A stretch of DNA of 23,615 bases from Ophiothrix spiculata. Lineage: Eukaryota; Echinodermata; Ophiuroidea; Amphilepidida; Ophiotrichidae. Every line of letters begins with the position of its first letter. Position 1 is the first letter of the stretch. Below are positions 9,915 through 18,824 of the stretch, piece by piece. A model generated the notes under the pieces. That model made no database searches. It worked only from the letters and a program-made list of their open reading frames with translations, and was not told the origin of the DNA. Made by a program: the position numbers and the translations under genes. The stretch lies in NCBI GenBank assembly GCA_000969725.1, contig JXSR01S027686.1. One strand, written 5' to 3'.

Positions 9915-10700
9915 TAAAAAAAAATTGATGTGTTGCCCTCACCCGCCCGGTCGTATATTTCGAAATTCTACGACCGGCATTTTTATTTTTTATTTTGTAC
10001 ACATTTGTTGTAAATTTTATGATATTTACGTGTTTTTCGCCTTGAAAATGCAGTAATTACTTCGGCGACTCGACGGACATGTTTTTGTTTTGGAAGACTC
10101 TATTCGCAGTATCGAATAAATTCGCAGTATCTGACTGCAAATAAGAAGATGCCGATGCTACTTACCTAAATAAAAATGTGCAGTATCTGCAGTACTGCGA
10201 GTAGACGAGCTGCCTCTTATTCGTAGTACGATACTGCAAATAGGTTAGTTTTTAGCTAGTCTCTTGTAATACTTGAAATCCTCGATCGCGAAACTACTAG
10301 TATGCGTGCACTGAGATACGTAAAAGTCTAGCACTCTCTGTGCAGAGGTCAGCGACCGGAAGTCATCACATTCTTTTTTGTATGTATATTCAACAAAAGA
10401 TAATTCAAAATTCTTGAATTGGAATGAAATAAATGGAACCGGAAGGTGTACTACCTTTTTAGTTACGAGTTTTAATAAATATTTAGCAAACAACAATTTT
10501 TATTTTATTTTTTGAATCATTTATTTGTCAAATTTTCATGAATATATTTCGCATAAAAACACTTCTCACCTCACATATTTTGCATTGTACCATTTATCTC
10601 AAGATCTGGAGGTCATACTTAGTAAAAAAAAAAAAAAAATCCGACCGTCCGGTCCTCCCGTTTTTTGGCCTGTGAGGGCAACACAACAATTTTTTTTTTT
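9915..10700. mobile_element. TIR element, about 780 bp, with internal palindromes
   Basis: The left end AAAAAAAATTGATGTGTTGC continuing to CCTCAC (9917-9942) is the inverse of the right end (about 10674-10699, GTGAGGGCAACACAACAATT then T run). CCGGTCGTA (9948-9956) and TACGACCGG (9970-9978) form a hairpin just inside the left end, and GACCGTCCGGTCC lies near the right end. The core has a further inverted repeat (10124-10148 with 10214-10237). The open frames inside (9763-10056, 10245-10496, 10525-10734) resemble no known protein. Confidence 0.65.
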
Positions 10701-11399
10701 GGCCTTATTTCAAATTATAGTTGTGTCAATTTGATATCAAATTAATTTAATCCTTTTACTATACAATTGTTTGGTTTATCTTGTCCACAAATTTAATCAA
10801 ACATAAAGATTATTTAAAGAAGACTCCATACTAAGCACTAAGGCTTTGGTTAAGCAAAGATTTGAAATCTTTGAGTTAAAATTCTACATGGTATCTTTTT
10901 TGGTTCTTTTTCATATTTGAAGGCAATAAAAATACATCTTTGCAGTTAACCATGTTAACAGACAAAACTTTACCTTTTCAATGTTCCTAAATTTCCTACA
11001 TGCAGTTAGTCGCGTACGATTCAAGTTGTTTATCATAGGCACGTTGGGGTAGGCACGAGATAGCTTATTAGGCCAATCTTTTAATCGCTAATTGATGTGA
11101 AAATAGATTTCCAGGTACTGGGTATAGTTTCTTGAGGCAGGTATTGGTTTCAAGAAAGGTCATGGAAAGTCTCAAACCAAAATGTAAACAGTAGAAGGGA
11201 AGTAGAATTATCATGAATAAGTTACGAAGAAAATATTACAGGTTTTATTGTGTTGCGATGAATCATTATGTTACATTATGTAAATATATATTGGTCTTCA
11301 GTAACATTCCATTATTAAATTTATTCTTTCTGGGGTATAAAGTTTTTCTAACATTGTGATAATTGATACTGCAGAGTACCAAATTTATCCAAAGATATA
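10701..11399. other. Intronic stretch without a recognised feature
   Basis: AT-rich sequence with no exon, RNA gene or repeat that I could define. Confidence 0.3.
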
Positions 11400-11430
11400 A
11401 TAGTAGTAGTAGTAGTAAGCCAATATTTAA

Positions 11431-11465
11431 ATCCGGTTTTATCCCTGTCACGGTGGTGACCGGAT
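11431..11465 (-). repeat. LINE 3'-UTR hairpin
   Basis: ATCCGGT (11431-11437) and ACCGGAT (11459-11465) pair, with an inner GTCAC/GTGAC pairing. It sits between the ORF remnant's end and the (CTA)n tail (11400-11418), where some LINEs carry the structure their RT recognises. Confidence 0.6.
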
Positions 11466-12468
11466 TCACCTCACACTCGCGGCAACTGTCTTCACTCACT
11501 CCCTCCACCTCACCCGATTCAATGCATCCTCCCTCCCCAACCCAACCCTCTTAATCTCTTCCTCTACCTGCATCCTCCAAGTCTTCCTTGGTCGCCCTCT
11601 CCTCCTCAAACCATCCACCACGAAATCAAGGGCCCTTCTAAGAACATGCCCTTCATCCTTCCTCAGCACATGCCCATACCAGCGCACACTATTCGCCTTC
11701 GCCAAACTGTCCACTGCTTCTTCCACACCCAACATCTGCATCAAGTCCTCAGTCGTCTTCCTATCCCTCAACTTCACACCACACATCGATCTCATCATCG
11801 CTCTCTCCGCCCTCCTCAAAATTCCCATCTCATTTTCACCCAGACACCACGTCTCGCTGCCATACAACATCACCGATCTCACACAGCTCTTATACACCGT
11901 TCCTTTAATCTTTAAAGGAAATCTTTTCCCAAGTAACATCTCTCCACATTCCCTAAACTTCACCCACCCATACCTCGATCACTCTGGCTGTCACAGCAGC
12001 CTCACATCCTCCGCCCCGCGCTAACTTTATCCCCAAGGTACATGAACTCCTTCACCGTTTCCACCTCATCGCACAACTTTTCCACCTCTTCCCTTGACCC
12101 TCCATCTCCTTTCTTGCATCGTCCACACACAAAATCCCTTGCCAAACTTGGAGTCACTCTCTTCATCTTTGTACATCTCCCATGGATCCATTTCTCACAC
12201 CACACAGAGTTTGCCTTCACCCTCTTTCCACATATGCCACATGGATCTATTTTGCTCATTGGCACCACTCCCTCCGTCCACGCACCAGCACTTTTGTCTT
12301 CCCCATATTTACCTTCAGATCTTTACTCTCAAAGGCCTTCTTCCATTTCCAGAACTTCGCTCTCAATCCCTCCATTGTATCACTCATTAAGACCAAGTCA
12401 TCAGCATACAGCATCTCGTACATCAAACCTTCTTTAACGCTCTCCGTGACCACATCAATTACAATCAC
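11464..12468 (-). pseudogene. LINE ORF2 C-terminal pseudogene (RT end, finger, thumb and tail)
   Basis: Three open pieces (12256-12468, 12002-12268 and 11496-11963) lie in shifting frames and together cover one ORF2 C terminus. In the finger the spacing SVWC-EKWIHGRC is shorter than the C-x2-C-x-W pattern I recall for this family, which suggests that a few codons, including one Cys, were lost (inference). The order RT, finger, LCDEVETV, RGRPRKTW matches a LINE type common in molluscs, cnidarians and other invertebrates; the clade name was not determined. Confidence 0.8.
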
Positions 12469-12487
12469 ATCTATTCCAAAAAAATAA

Positions 12488-13274
12488 TATCACCACGTCA
12501 ACAATGATGCAGCATGTTGTTACTTCCATTTCTTGGCTGGCTTATACAGTCATTTTCTGCTTAAGCCTAACCAGTTTTTTACTGGTAAAAATCAATGTTT
12601 TTTATGTTTCTGCTAATAATTCTTCAGAATTATTTATAAATTGTGTGATATTCTATCATGTTAAAAGATGTTTGTCATATGGAAATGTATACTTGCCGGT
12701 CAAAGAGGAGTCTTTCAAAGGCACAACATTAAAGCAGTATTATCAGATCCAACCAACAGGGTGACCCCTATCACTCACTGCATTAGATTTTTTTCACCAA
12801 TTGACTTTGTTTTTGGCAGACATTGATACCCTTCAAAAGGATTTAGCTTAAAGTTGAATACTTTTCCTGTTATGGTTATATATTGAATTGAAATTATTTG
12901 GGATCCCAAATATAATTCTACCTGTATTAGCAAGTGTTTTTGGTACATTTCCTTCACGACAAAATAAGTTCAAGAAAAATATAAACATACGGATGTCCTT
13001 AGATTATCATTATTCTTCATCTATACTGTTTTAAGTCTATTTATCAAACAAATCTTATAATGTTGCATTAATTTAATCAGATCAGATCATGCTATATCAA
13101 AAACCTTTTATTTTTAATATGCTATATAAAACCATGCATTAATTAAAAGAATATCCTACCAGGAAAGTTCAACTTTATTCACAACTTTCCTAATTATACT
13201 ATCCTAATTTAACAGCAAAACTTAAGAGTCATTGTCAATAACCATTTTTTCTCGATTTCTATCTGTACATGCAG
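12488..13274. other. End of intron 1 without a recognised feature
   Basis: No exon or defined repeat was seen until the exon 2 acceptor. The open frames 12504-12764 + and 12775-12957 - show no domain. Confidence 0.3.
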
Positions 13275-13465
13275 GCTTACTCAATGAGGAGTTTTTTCTT
13301 CCTGATGTAGATCTCAAGAAGGGTCTTGAGATTGCCACCAGGATCCTGAATGAGAAGCAAGAATCCCAGCAAGACTTGCTGCACCTCCTCCATGTCTACA
13401 TCCTGCCAATCATACGTCTCCATGCAGACGACAAGGACCATGTGTCTGTGGCATTGCAGAATCAG
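13275..13465 (+). CDS. Internal exon 2: helical, Leu-rich segment
   Basis: Seen: the acceptor TACATGCAG ends at 13274 after a T/C-rich tract, and the donor CAG|GTAGGC follows 13465. The exon takes two bases to finish a split codon (Cys if joined to the 2296-2443 exon), then reads 63 codons starting LLNEEFFLPDVDLKKGLEIA and ending VSVALQNQ; it leaves at phase 0. The middle (QDLLHLLHVYILPIIRL) has closely spaced Leu, Ile and His and looks like amphipathic helix. No catalytic motif is visible. It starts the tight cluster of exons 2-4, with introns of about 1 kb. Both splice sites are good and the frame is open throughout, so exon status is likely. The function is not recognised. Confidence 0.83.
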
Positions 13466-13500
13466 GTAGGCCTACAGTAATATAAGAATATTGGGGTAAT

Positions 13501-13635
13501 CTACACGGAGTGCAGATCCAGATGCATACACATCTCCAAGATCCAGATCTGAGATCCGCATCTCCATAAAGTACTTACATGTATGCATGTACAATAGAGT
13601 GTTGTAGAGCAGATCTGGATCTAACGCCTGTGTAG
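13501..13635. mobile_element. 135-bp MITE
   Basis: The left end CTACACGGAGTGCAGATCCA and the reverse complement of the right end, CTACACAGGCGTTAGATCCA, match over about 25 bases with a few mismatches. AGATCCAGAT recurs inside. It has no coding capacity and lies 35 bases into intron 2. Confidence 0.6.
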
Positions 13636-13717
13636 CCACAGTCTACTGCAAAGAGGCTTATGGAGGTGCGCATTCATCTGGATTTGCATTCCTGTGTCGA
13701 TTGCCCCATTGTGAGTA

Positions 13718-13745
13718 GTGTGTGTGTGTGTGTGGGGGGGGGGGG
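13718..13745. repeat. (GT)n followed by a 12-base G run
   Basis: A simple repeat of eight GT units is followed by G12 at 13734-13745. Confidence 0.9.
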
Positions 13746-13964
13746 CACATGGGGGCTTAAGGTGCATGGCAAGACTTCCAACAATATTTCTTCAGTGAAA
13801 GGGGTCATGTCACCTGTCAAACTGTTAGGTGAGTGTCAAGTGTTTGGTTTTGTTAAGAACAATTGCCTAACACAGGGATACAGTATATCAACAGACTGAT
13901 GAATCTTGTCAATAATTACACTTGTTTGTTTTTTTGTTGGTTGTTTTGGCATTTACATCCAAAA

Positions 13965-14331
13965 GTAGTCTATTCTCTGACATCTGGTCTTGTGGTGCCA
14001 TCAGGAGAGGATATAATCCTGGGGATATGTTAATAGGCCTATATAGAAAAAGTAATGAAGCATTACTACATGAACTACATCTGTCATGGGGTCGAGCCCC
14101 GGTTCCAGCATGTCTCCTTGTTTCCTTAAGCAAGAAACTTTACTCTACTTGCTTCGTGCTTCGGAAGGCACGTAAAGCCGTTGGTCCCATCTGAAGTGTT
14201 CCTGACACACTGTCGGATGTAAAAGAACGTCACGGGCTAAGCTACGGCTGTTCGAAATAAGAGAAGGGGAACCTTCCCCAGCACCGTGACCGTTTGTCAA
14301 AATACGTCATCAACTCTAGGACCAGAGTATC
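13965..14331 (+). mobile_element. SINE-like retroposon with 17-bp TSD
   Basis: GGCATTTACATCCAAAA (13948-13964) and GGCATTTACGTCCAAAA (14332-14348) are a near-perfect 17-bp direct repeat around 367 bases. Inside, GGTCGAGCCCC (14090-14100) resembles a pol III B box. CCTTAAGCAAGAAACTTTAC (about 14125) resembles a motif shared by several vertebrate and invertebrate SINE bodies. The A box is unclear. The open frames at 13922-14194 + and 13909-14133 - are chance frames in this repeat. Confidence 0.65.
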
Positions 14332-14500
14332 GGCATTTACGTCCAAAAATATTGATCCTGCTGATTATCAACGTAGAAGTAGAAGTAGATTTGCATGGCA
14401 TTCGCTAGAAGGTGTTTGTTTATCAAATCCTTATGTTGAACCTACTTTTGAATTGGTCTCCCCATCTTTGTAGCCTAATTCATATATTTTGCTTTTACAG

Positions 14501-14614
14501 AAACAAGTTCTGACTGATTTAGACGTCAAGCTTGATAGTATGACTGTACAGAGAGGCAGAATCAAGGAAGTGATGAGGCAGTGGCGGGGAGATATATGCA
14601 ATATGTTGCAAACA
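14501..14614 (+). CDS. Internal exon 3: predicted coiled-coil segment
   Basis: Seen: the acceptor TTTTGCTTTTACAG ends at 14500 and a GTGAGT donor starts at 14615. The exon is exactly 38 codons, phase 0 in and out. It opens KQVLTDLDVKLDSM and continues through QRGRIKEVMRQWRGDICN. Hydrophobic residues fall every three to four positions among charged ones, which suggests a long helix or coiled coil (inferred by eye, not computed). A MITE copy begins at about 14621, only six bases into the intron, so the donor region is squeezed against a mobile element. The family is not recognised. Confidence 0.8.
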
Positions 14615-14620
14615 GTGAGT

Positions 14621-14962
14621 ATATACTCTATAAATCTTGAAGTATGCAACCAGCGGCTAATTAACACACATAAACCAATATGACCATACGCGGAAATAAA
14701 TTAGTCCATACTTTTCGAATCATAACAACGTACCCAATTATGTTGAATATTCAAATGAACTTATTTAGTCAAGATTTGTCCATGTAGTAGCAACAAATTA
14801 ACCAAATGTATTAATATGCAGTGATTTGGTCATAATCAACCCTAATCAATCATTGCTAGTCTCTTACACAATTCAAAAACAACAGTTCACAGTGTTGAAG
14901 GACACAAGGGAAATTCTTTGGATCTTGTAACAGAGTCTGATTGCCTGTTGAATACTTCAAGG
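14621..14962. mobile_element. MITE copy 1 (TIR CTTGAAGTATGCAAC)
   Basis: It is homologous along its whole length to 18366-18746, with scattered substitutions and indels. The left end CTTGAAGTATGCAACCAGC (14635-14653) is the inverse of the right end (CTGTTGAATACTTCAAG, 14945-14961). Homology to copy 2 extends left to 14621, six bases from the exon 3 donor. Confidence 0.75.
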
Positions 14963-15002
14963 AGTATTATAGTGACATGATTTTGCCTAAAATGAGCAAT
15001 AA

Positions 15003-15204
15003 AGATTTAACCCTCACTGACCATATGGAATTTTCAGTTTATAACCTGACTCAGAAAGAGAGGGGTGAAAAAAGTGTGTTTTCGCTGGGTTTCAAAACCG
15101 TTACCTCCGGCTTACCAAACCATTACCAGGCCTCCACTGAGTGGCTGTCCAGGCAGTGATTTCATTCCTATATGTTATACCCTTGTGTATGACATATTCG
15201 GACT
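15003..15204 (-). mobile_element. SINE copy, minus strand, related to 7665-7912
   Basis: Read on the minus strand, the order matches the 7665-7912 copy: GTCCGAATATGTCATAC (start), GGAGGCCTGGTAATGG (A-box region), the B-box-like GGTTTTGAAACCC (15087-15099), CCCAGCGAAAACACACTTTT, then GAGGGTTAAATCTTTA. Identity is moderate, so it is an old copy. Confidence 0.65.
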
Positions 15205-15552
15205 TTCGCATGTGCATGATTTCAATGTAAATTAACTCTCTGTTGAGCAGATGCGCATAATTTCCATATGCATGTGGAGTGCCATGTGAATTTTCAATCC
15301 ACTTCATGTATTTTATATTCTTGCCTTCTGATTTTCTAGATGACACGCGGAATGTGTGAATGGCAGGCATATTTTGGTAAAATTTCTGTAATGTAGCTGG
15401 ACTTTTATCCTGTTATAAGGTTTGGATTCAAAGATTTTGAAACTTTTGATAAGATGCAATCCAACAGAAATGGACATCATCAAACTTGCCTAATGCTCTA
15501 CATGTACAGTTTTGGTTTTATGTGTAATTTATATATATATATTTTATCCTAG
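15205..15552. other. Rest of intron 3 without a recognised feature
   Basis: Nothing was recognised apart from a short (TA)n run just before the exon 4 acceptor (about 15530-15541). Confidence 0.3.
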
Positions 15553-15639
15553 GATAAAGAAATTGCTGGATGCAACAAGGATTTCTTAAAGGTTCTATGT
15601 CAACACTTGAATGAGGATATACAGAATGCTTATGTGCAG
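15553..15639 (+). CDS. Internal exon 4: short helical segment
   Basis: Seen: the acceptor TTTTATCCTAG ends at 15552 and the consensus donor CAG|GTAAGT follows 15639. It is exactly 29 codons, phase 0 in and out, running from DKEIAGCNKDFLKVLCQHL to QNAYVQ. It holds two Cys, but no paired metal-binding pattern. Symmetric phase-0 exons such as this one and exon 3 can be skipped without shifting the frame, so alternative splicing is possible, although nothing here shows it. The function is not recognised. Confidence 0.77.
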
Positions 15640-15800
15640 GTAAGTCAGAAGTGAACCAGCTCTGCAGTTCAGAAATCTTGTGGACAAAGCTTATCCGAGT
15701 TTGACATTTACTCAACCCTTGGTGCCTCAAACTTTTGGCAATGAGTTTTTGTTAAGGTGGTTGAATTCAGTGGCTACTAGTCATAATACCTGTGGTTATC

Positions 15801-15845
15801 TACATTAAGCTTAGCCTAGCCATTATTAAGCTTAGCCTAGGCATC
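15801..15845. repeat. Short tandem duplication ATTAAGCTTAGCCTAG
   Basis: ATTAAGCTTAGCCTAG followed by (C/G)CAT occurs twice, about 23 bases apart. Confidence 0.7.
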
Positions 15846-16482
15846 AGGCCAATTGTAATAACATAAGCTTCATAATCAGTTGGTCAATCGGTCACTCAAC
15901 CCAGCCTTCTGTTTCATTACGTCAATTGAATTTTGAATGTCCATCTGATAAATTATACACTTGTTGGCCATGTGTATAAGGATTAAGTTGACATGTCAGT
16001 TATTAATTAATGTATTAATGTCTCACACTTTATTACGATGAAATGGGACATGGGCTTCCGTTAGAAACCTGCGTGATATAAAAGGACCATTTGGTGCAAG
16101 GTTAATGGTGAATCAAACCTGCGGTTTCCTGTGCTTGGACTGAACCTGTTTTACTTTTGTATTAAATCAATTTGGGAAATATGATACACTAATCAAATCC
16201 TTAATTTGATTATGATTTTGATGTTTTATGATAGAGAGATATCAAGTTAAGATATGCATGGCTATAAATCTGTTGACTTAGTGTTTTGGGATGTTTAGGA
16301 AAATTGTACATGCTGGTCTGTCGAGTGCATGCAACAGTATGTAGATACACTCTTGTTGATTTATCCCTTTGAATCATATGGTTCAGTACAACTGCATTCA
16401 TGTATTTGAACCGTATACCCTGCTAGAAGATCTAGTGGCATCTAGCTCTTGTGTCACAAATTTGACATGCCTGCCTATTTCA
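15846..16482. other. Intronic stretch without a recognised feature
   Basis: No exon or defined repeat was recognised. Confidence 0.3.
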
Positions 16483-16484
16483 TA

Positions 16485-17158
16485 CCTGTCAAGTCACACA
16501 ATTTAGACGGGAGTCTCCCGCATTTAGGTAGTCCTCCCGACCTCCCACACAGGTAGCCATATCTCCTGCTTTTTGAAAAAAATCTACCGTATTGTCCCGC
16601 CGGGAGTAAACATTTCTGTAAGTGGCAATGCGTATTACACGATTTAGACGGGAGTCTCCCGCTTTTAGGTAGTCCTCCCGACCTCCTGCTCAGGTAGCCA
16701 TATCTCCTGCTTTTTAAAAAAAATCTACCGCATTGTCCCGCTGGAGTAAAAATTTCTGTAAGTGGCAATGCGTATTACACGATTTAGACGAGAGTCTCCC
16801 GCTTTTAGGTAGTCCTCCCGACCTCTCGCTCAGGTAGCCATATCTGCTGCTTTTTTTAAAAAATCTACCGCATTGTCCCGCTGGAGTAAAAATTTCTGTA
16901 AGTGGCAATGCGTATTATTGTATTGCGGGGAAGAAATGGGCAGCAATGTTTTGAAAACTATATTTTGAATCCAATTTTTGTTGAGAAATTGAATTATGTC
17001 AGATCGTTATGAGTCATATAAGCTTATGCTTGCGAGACCTATGTTTTAAATTACGTAAAAAGTTTTTGGATATACCTTTTTGGCCTCATTTGTCAGTTGC
17101 CCGTCAACAGTACTCATAACGGAAGTCTCCCGCATCAGAATTTGAAAATGTTGACAGG
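16485..17158. mobile_element. TIR element with TA target and internal 140-bp tandem array
   Basis: It starts TA|CCTGTCAA (TA at 16483-16484) and ends TTGACAGG|TA (TA at 17159-17160): 8-bp perfect terminal inverts inside a TA duplication. Its left half is three tandem 140-bp units; the right half (16912-17158) is unique and carries a lone GGAAGTCTCCCGCAT near the end. No transposase frame is open; the minus-strand frames over the array simply repeat with it. Confidence 0.65.
16492..16911. repeat. 140-bp tandem repeat, three copies
   Basis: Units are 16492-16631, 16632-16771 and 16772-16911. Each contains GATTTAGACGRGAGTCTCCC or a close variant, AGGTAGCCATATCT, AATCTACCG and TTTCTGTAAGTGGCAATGCG. 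The two right-hand units are most alike. CGGGAGTCTCCCG in units 1 and 2 is a palindrome around a single T. Confidence 0.93.
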
Positions 17159-17360
17159 TACTGTAAAGCACTTTAATTTCACGGCATTAAAATTTAGCGA
17201 ATTTGGAAACCCTTGCTTTTTGGGTGCATTTTAATTTCACTAATTTGAATCATCTTGCTATTCAATGCTATGTTAACAAACATTTTAGCGGCATTTTAAT
17301 TTAGCGAATTGTGATACTAGCGAAATTAAAATGCTAGCGAAATTTTCATGCTTTACAGTA
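17159..17360. mobile_element. 202-bp palindromic MITE
   Basis: TACTGTAAAGCA (17159-17170) and TGCTTTACAGTA (17349-17360) are perfect 12-bp inverts with TA at each edge. TTTAGCGAATT, TAATTTCAC and GCGAAATTAAAATGC blocks pair across the interior. It has no coding capacity. Its left TA is also the right TA of the preceding element. Confidence 0.85.
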
Positions 17361-17742
17361 TACTATTTATATTAAGTGTTTTTTTATACCTGAAGACATA
17401 TCAATCAAAGTTTGAACCATATGTCTAGGGATACAGATATGCGTGGAATGGCTAAGGTTCAATGCCATAAAGGTGTTAAAGAATTTAAAAATGAGAATTG
17501 GTGCTCACCGCTTTCTTGTTGCAATGCTGAAGGTACATAATATTAGATCACCCTACATGAGTGACAGTCCAAGATGGCCGTCATCCAATAGGATTTACAT
17601 GGCTGTAACCGATTCTCTTTTTAATTTCTTTGGTTAAACCTGCAATGATCACATTTCAAAACCCTTTTTCCTAAATCAAATTGGAGATTTTGATACCATT
17701 TGAATACTATTATTTCTCTTAAAGAGGGTGGATTTCAAAATC

Positions 17743-17982
17743 AGAAGGCTCTGTAAGACATCAACGTATAGAGCAAAATGTACGAATAACATACAAAAGT
17801 TCAACATATTGAACATGTGCTAAACGGACAACCACCGTATGAATAACGAATTAAACATATATGGACAGACGGTATGTGTAACGAACACATGATGAACAAC
17901 AATGTATAAAACAGAACGATAGTAGGATAAAGTACGTTAGGCGTATGTTTTGCTCTATACGGTGATGTGTGACAGAGCTTCT
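17743..17982. mobile_element. 240-bp MITE with about 40-bp TIRs
   Basis: The left arm (17743-17785: AGAAGGCTCTGT, CGTATAGAGCAAAA, TACG) pairs with the right arm (17941-17982: CGTATGTTTTGCTCTATACG, then ACAGAGCTTCT) with few mismatches. It has no coding capacity. Confidence 0.8.
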
Positions 17983-18154
17983 ACTGGGCTAAAATATGAC
18001 CTCATGAAGAAAGATGTTGGACTTAATAGTTGCACCCCATAAACCTCCACCTCCGCAGCATCACTCGCTTACCCAAAATAACCTTGACTAATTGTTGCTT
18101 TTCACTTTGTGTGTTTGAGTCACTGATTTCTTGTAATTAATGGTTGAATTTCAG

Positions 18155-18240
18155 TTAGACAGATGTCAGCAAGATGTGGATTCAGCCAAAAAGAGGGTAG
18201 AGAAGAAAGAGGGCAATAATTACATCACTCAATTAACAAG
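18155..18240 (+). CDS. Internal exon 5: charged helix segment
   Basis: Seen: the acceptor GAATTTCAG ends at 18154. The frame reads 28 codons, LDRCQQDVDSAKKRVEKKEG and then NNYITQLT, and ends with two bases (AG) before the donor AAG|GTACGG. The split codon is completed by the A of the next exon to Arg, so the phases agree. A second GT lies five bases further on (GTAAAA at 18246) but would break the phase with the next exon, so I chose 18240. The high Lys/Glu content fits a coiled coil continuing from exons 2-4. The function is not recognised. Confidence 0.76.
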
Positions 18241-18365
18241 GTACGGTAAAAAATAGACCTTTTATGAGATTCAAGGTATGTGTTGTAGCTTGGAGGTGGG
18301 ACTTTCTCTTTATATTGAAGGAGTATCTCTTACGCATTAAGTGGTGATAAATGAAGATATGATAA

Positions 18366-18746
18366 ATATACTCTGTAAATCTTGAAGTATGCAACAAGCA
18401 GCCGATTAACGCACAAAAACCAATATGACCATGCGAGGAAATAAATTAGTCCGTATTTTTGAATCATAATCATATACCCAATCTTGCTGAATATTCAAAT
18501 AGATTTAACTTGAATTAAAAGATTGTTCATGTGGTAACAACAAAATTAGCCAAAAATAATACCAAAAATCATCAACAATTCAAGTACAAAAATATTTATA
18601 CGCAGTGATTTGGTCTAATTCAATCCTTATCAATCATTACTAGTCTCTCACACAATACAGAACCACCAGTTCACAATGTTGTAGAATACAAGGGATATGC
18701 TATTGATCTCATAGCAGAGTCTGATTGCTTGTTGCATACTTCAAGG
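18366..18746. mobile_element. MITE copy 2 (TIR CTTGAAGTATGCAAC)
   Basis: Left CTTGAAGTATGCAACAAGC and right GCTTGTTGCATACTTCAAG (about 18727-18745) are perfect 19-bp inverts. The body aligns with the copy at 14621-14962, with extra bases near 18530-18600. Confidence 0.85.
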
Positions 18747-18824
18747 TTTATAAACCTTAGTTTCTGATACAAACAAAGTGAGTCAAGTGTGCGTCTCTTC
18801 TAAATCTCTCTCAAACATTAGATG

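Larger units (their letters stand above)
11400..12487 (-). mobile_element. 5'-truncated LINE with PHD-like finger and (CTA)n tail
   Basis: On the minus strand from 12487 down: the end of the RT palm with the YADDL catalytic box and GKTKVLV (12256-12468); a Cys/His finger, CGICGK, WIHGRC, FVCGRC (about 12160-12250); EKLCDEVETVKEFMYLGDK (about 12045); KSCVRSVMLYGSETW (about 11860); SVRWYGHVLRKDEGHVLRRA (about 11675); the basic RRRGRPRKTW (about 11590); and ALNRVRWRE before a TGA. ORF remnants end near 11464 (VAASVR, stop). A 3' hairpin and a trinucleotide tail (11400-11418) follow. It is GC-richer than its surroundings. Frameshifts near 12270-12300, 12015 and 11965 make it inactive. Confidence 0.88.

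Noticed and set aside
11646..12487. Several long plus-strand open frames (for example 12042-12437, 12094-12390, 12182-12487, 11646-11915)
   Set aside because: They are antisense shadows of the GC-richer minus-strand LINE; they lack domains and are dominated by Ser, Pro and His.
16475..16908. Minus-strand frames with repeated Tyr/Gly/Arg-rich peptide
   Set aside because: The peptide repeat simply mirrors the 140-bp DNA tandem array inside a transposable element, with no start or splice context.
16492..16911. CRISPR-like array
   Set aside because: The repeats are directly adjacent 140-bp units with no spacers, in a eukaryotic intron.
17443..17637. Possible extra exon between 15639 and 18155
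   Set aside because: The 64-codon frame has no suitable acceptor in phase, and exons 4 and 5 already join in phase without it.
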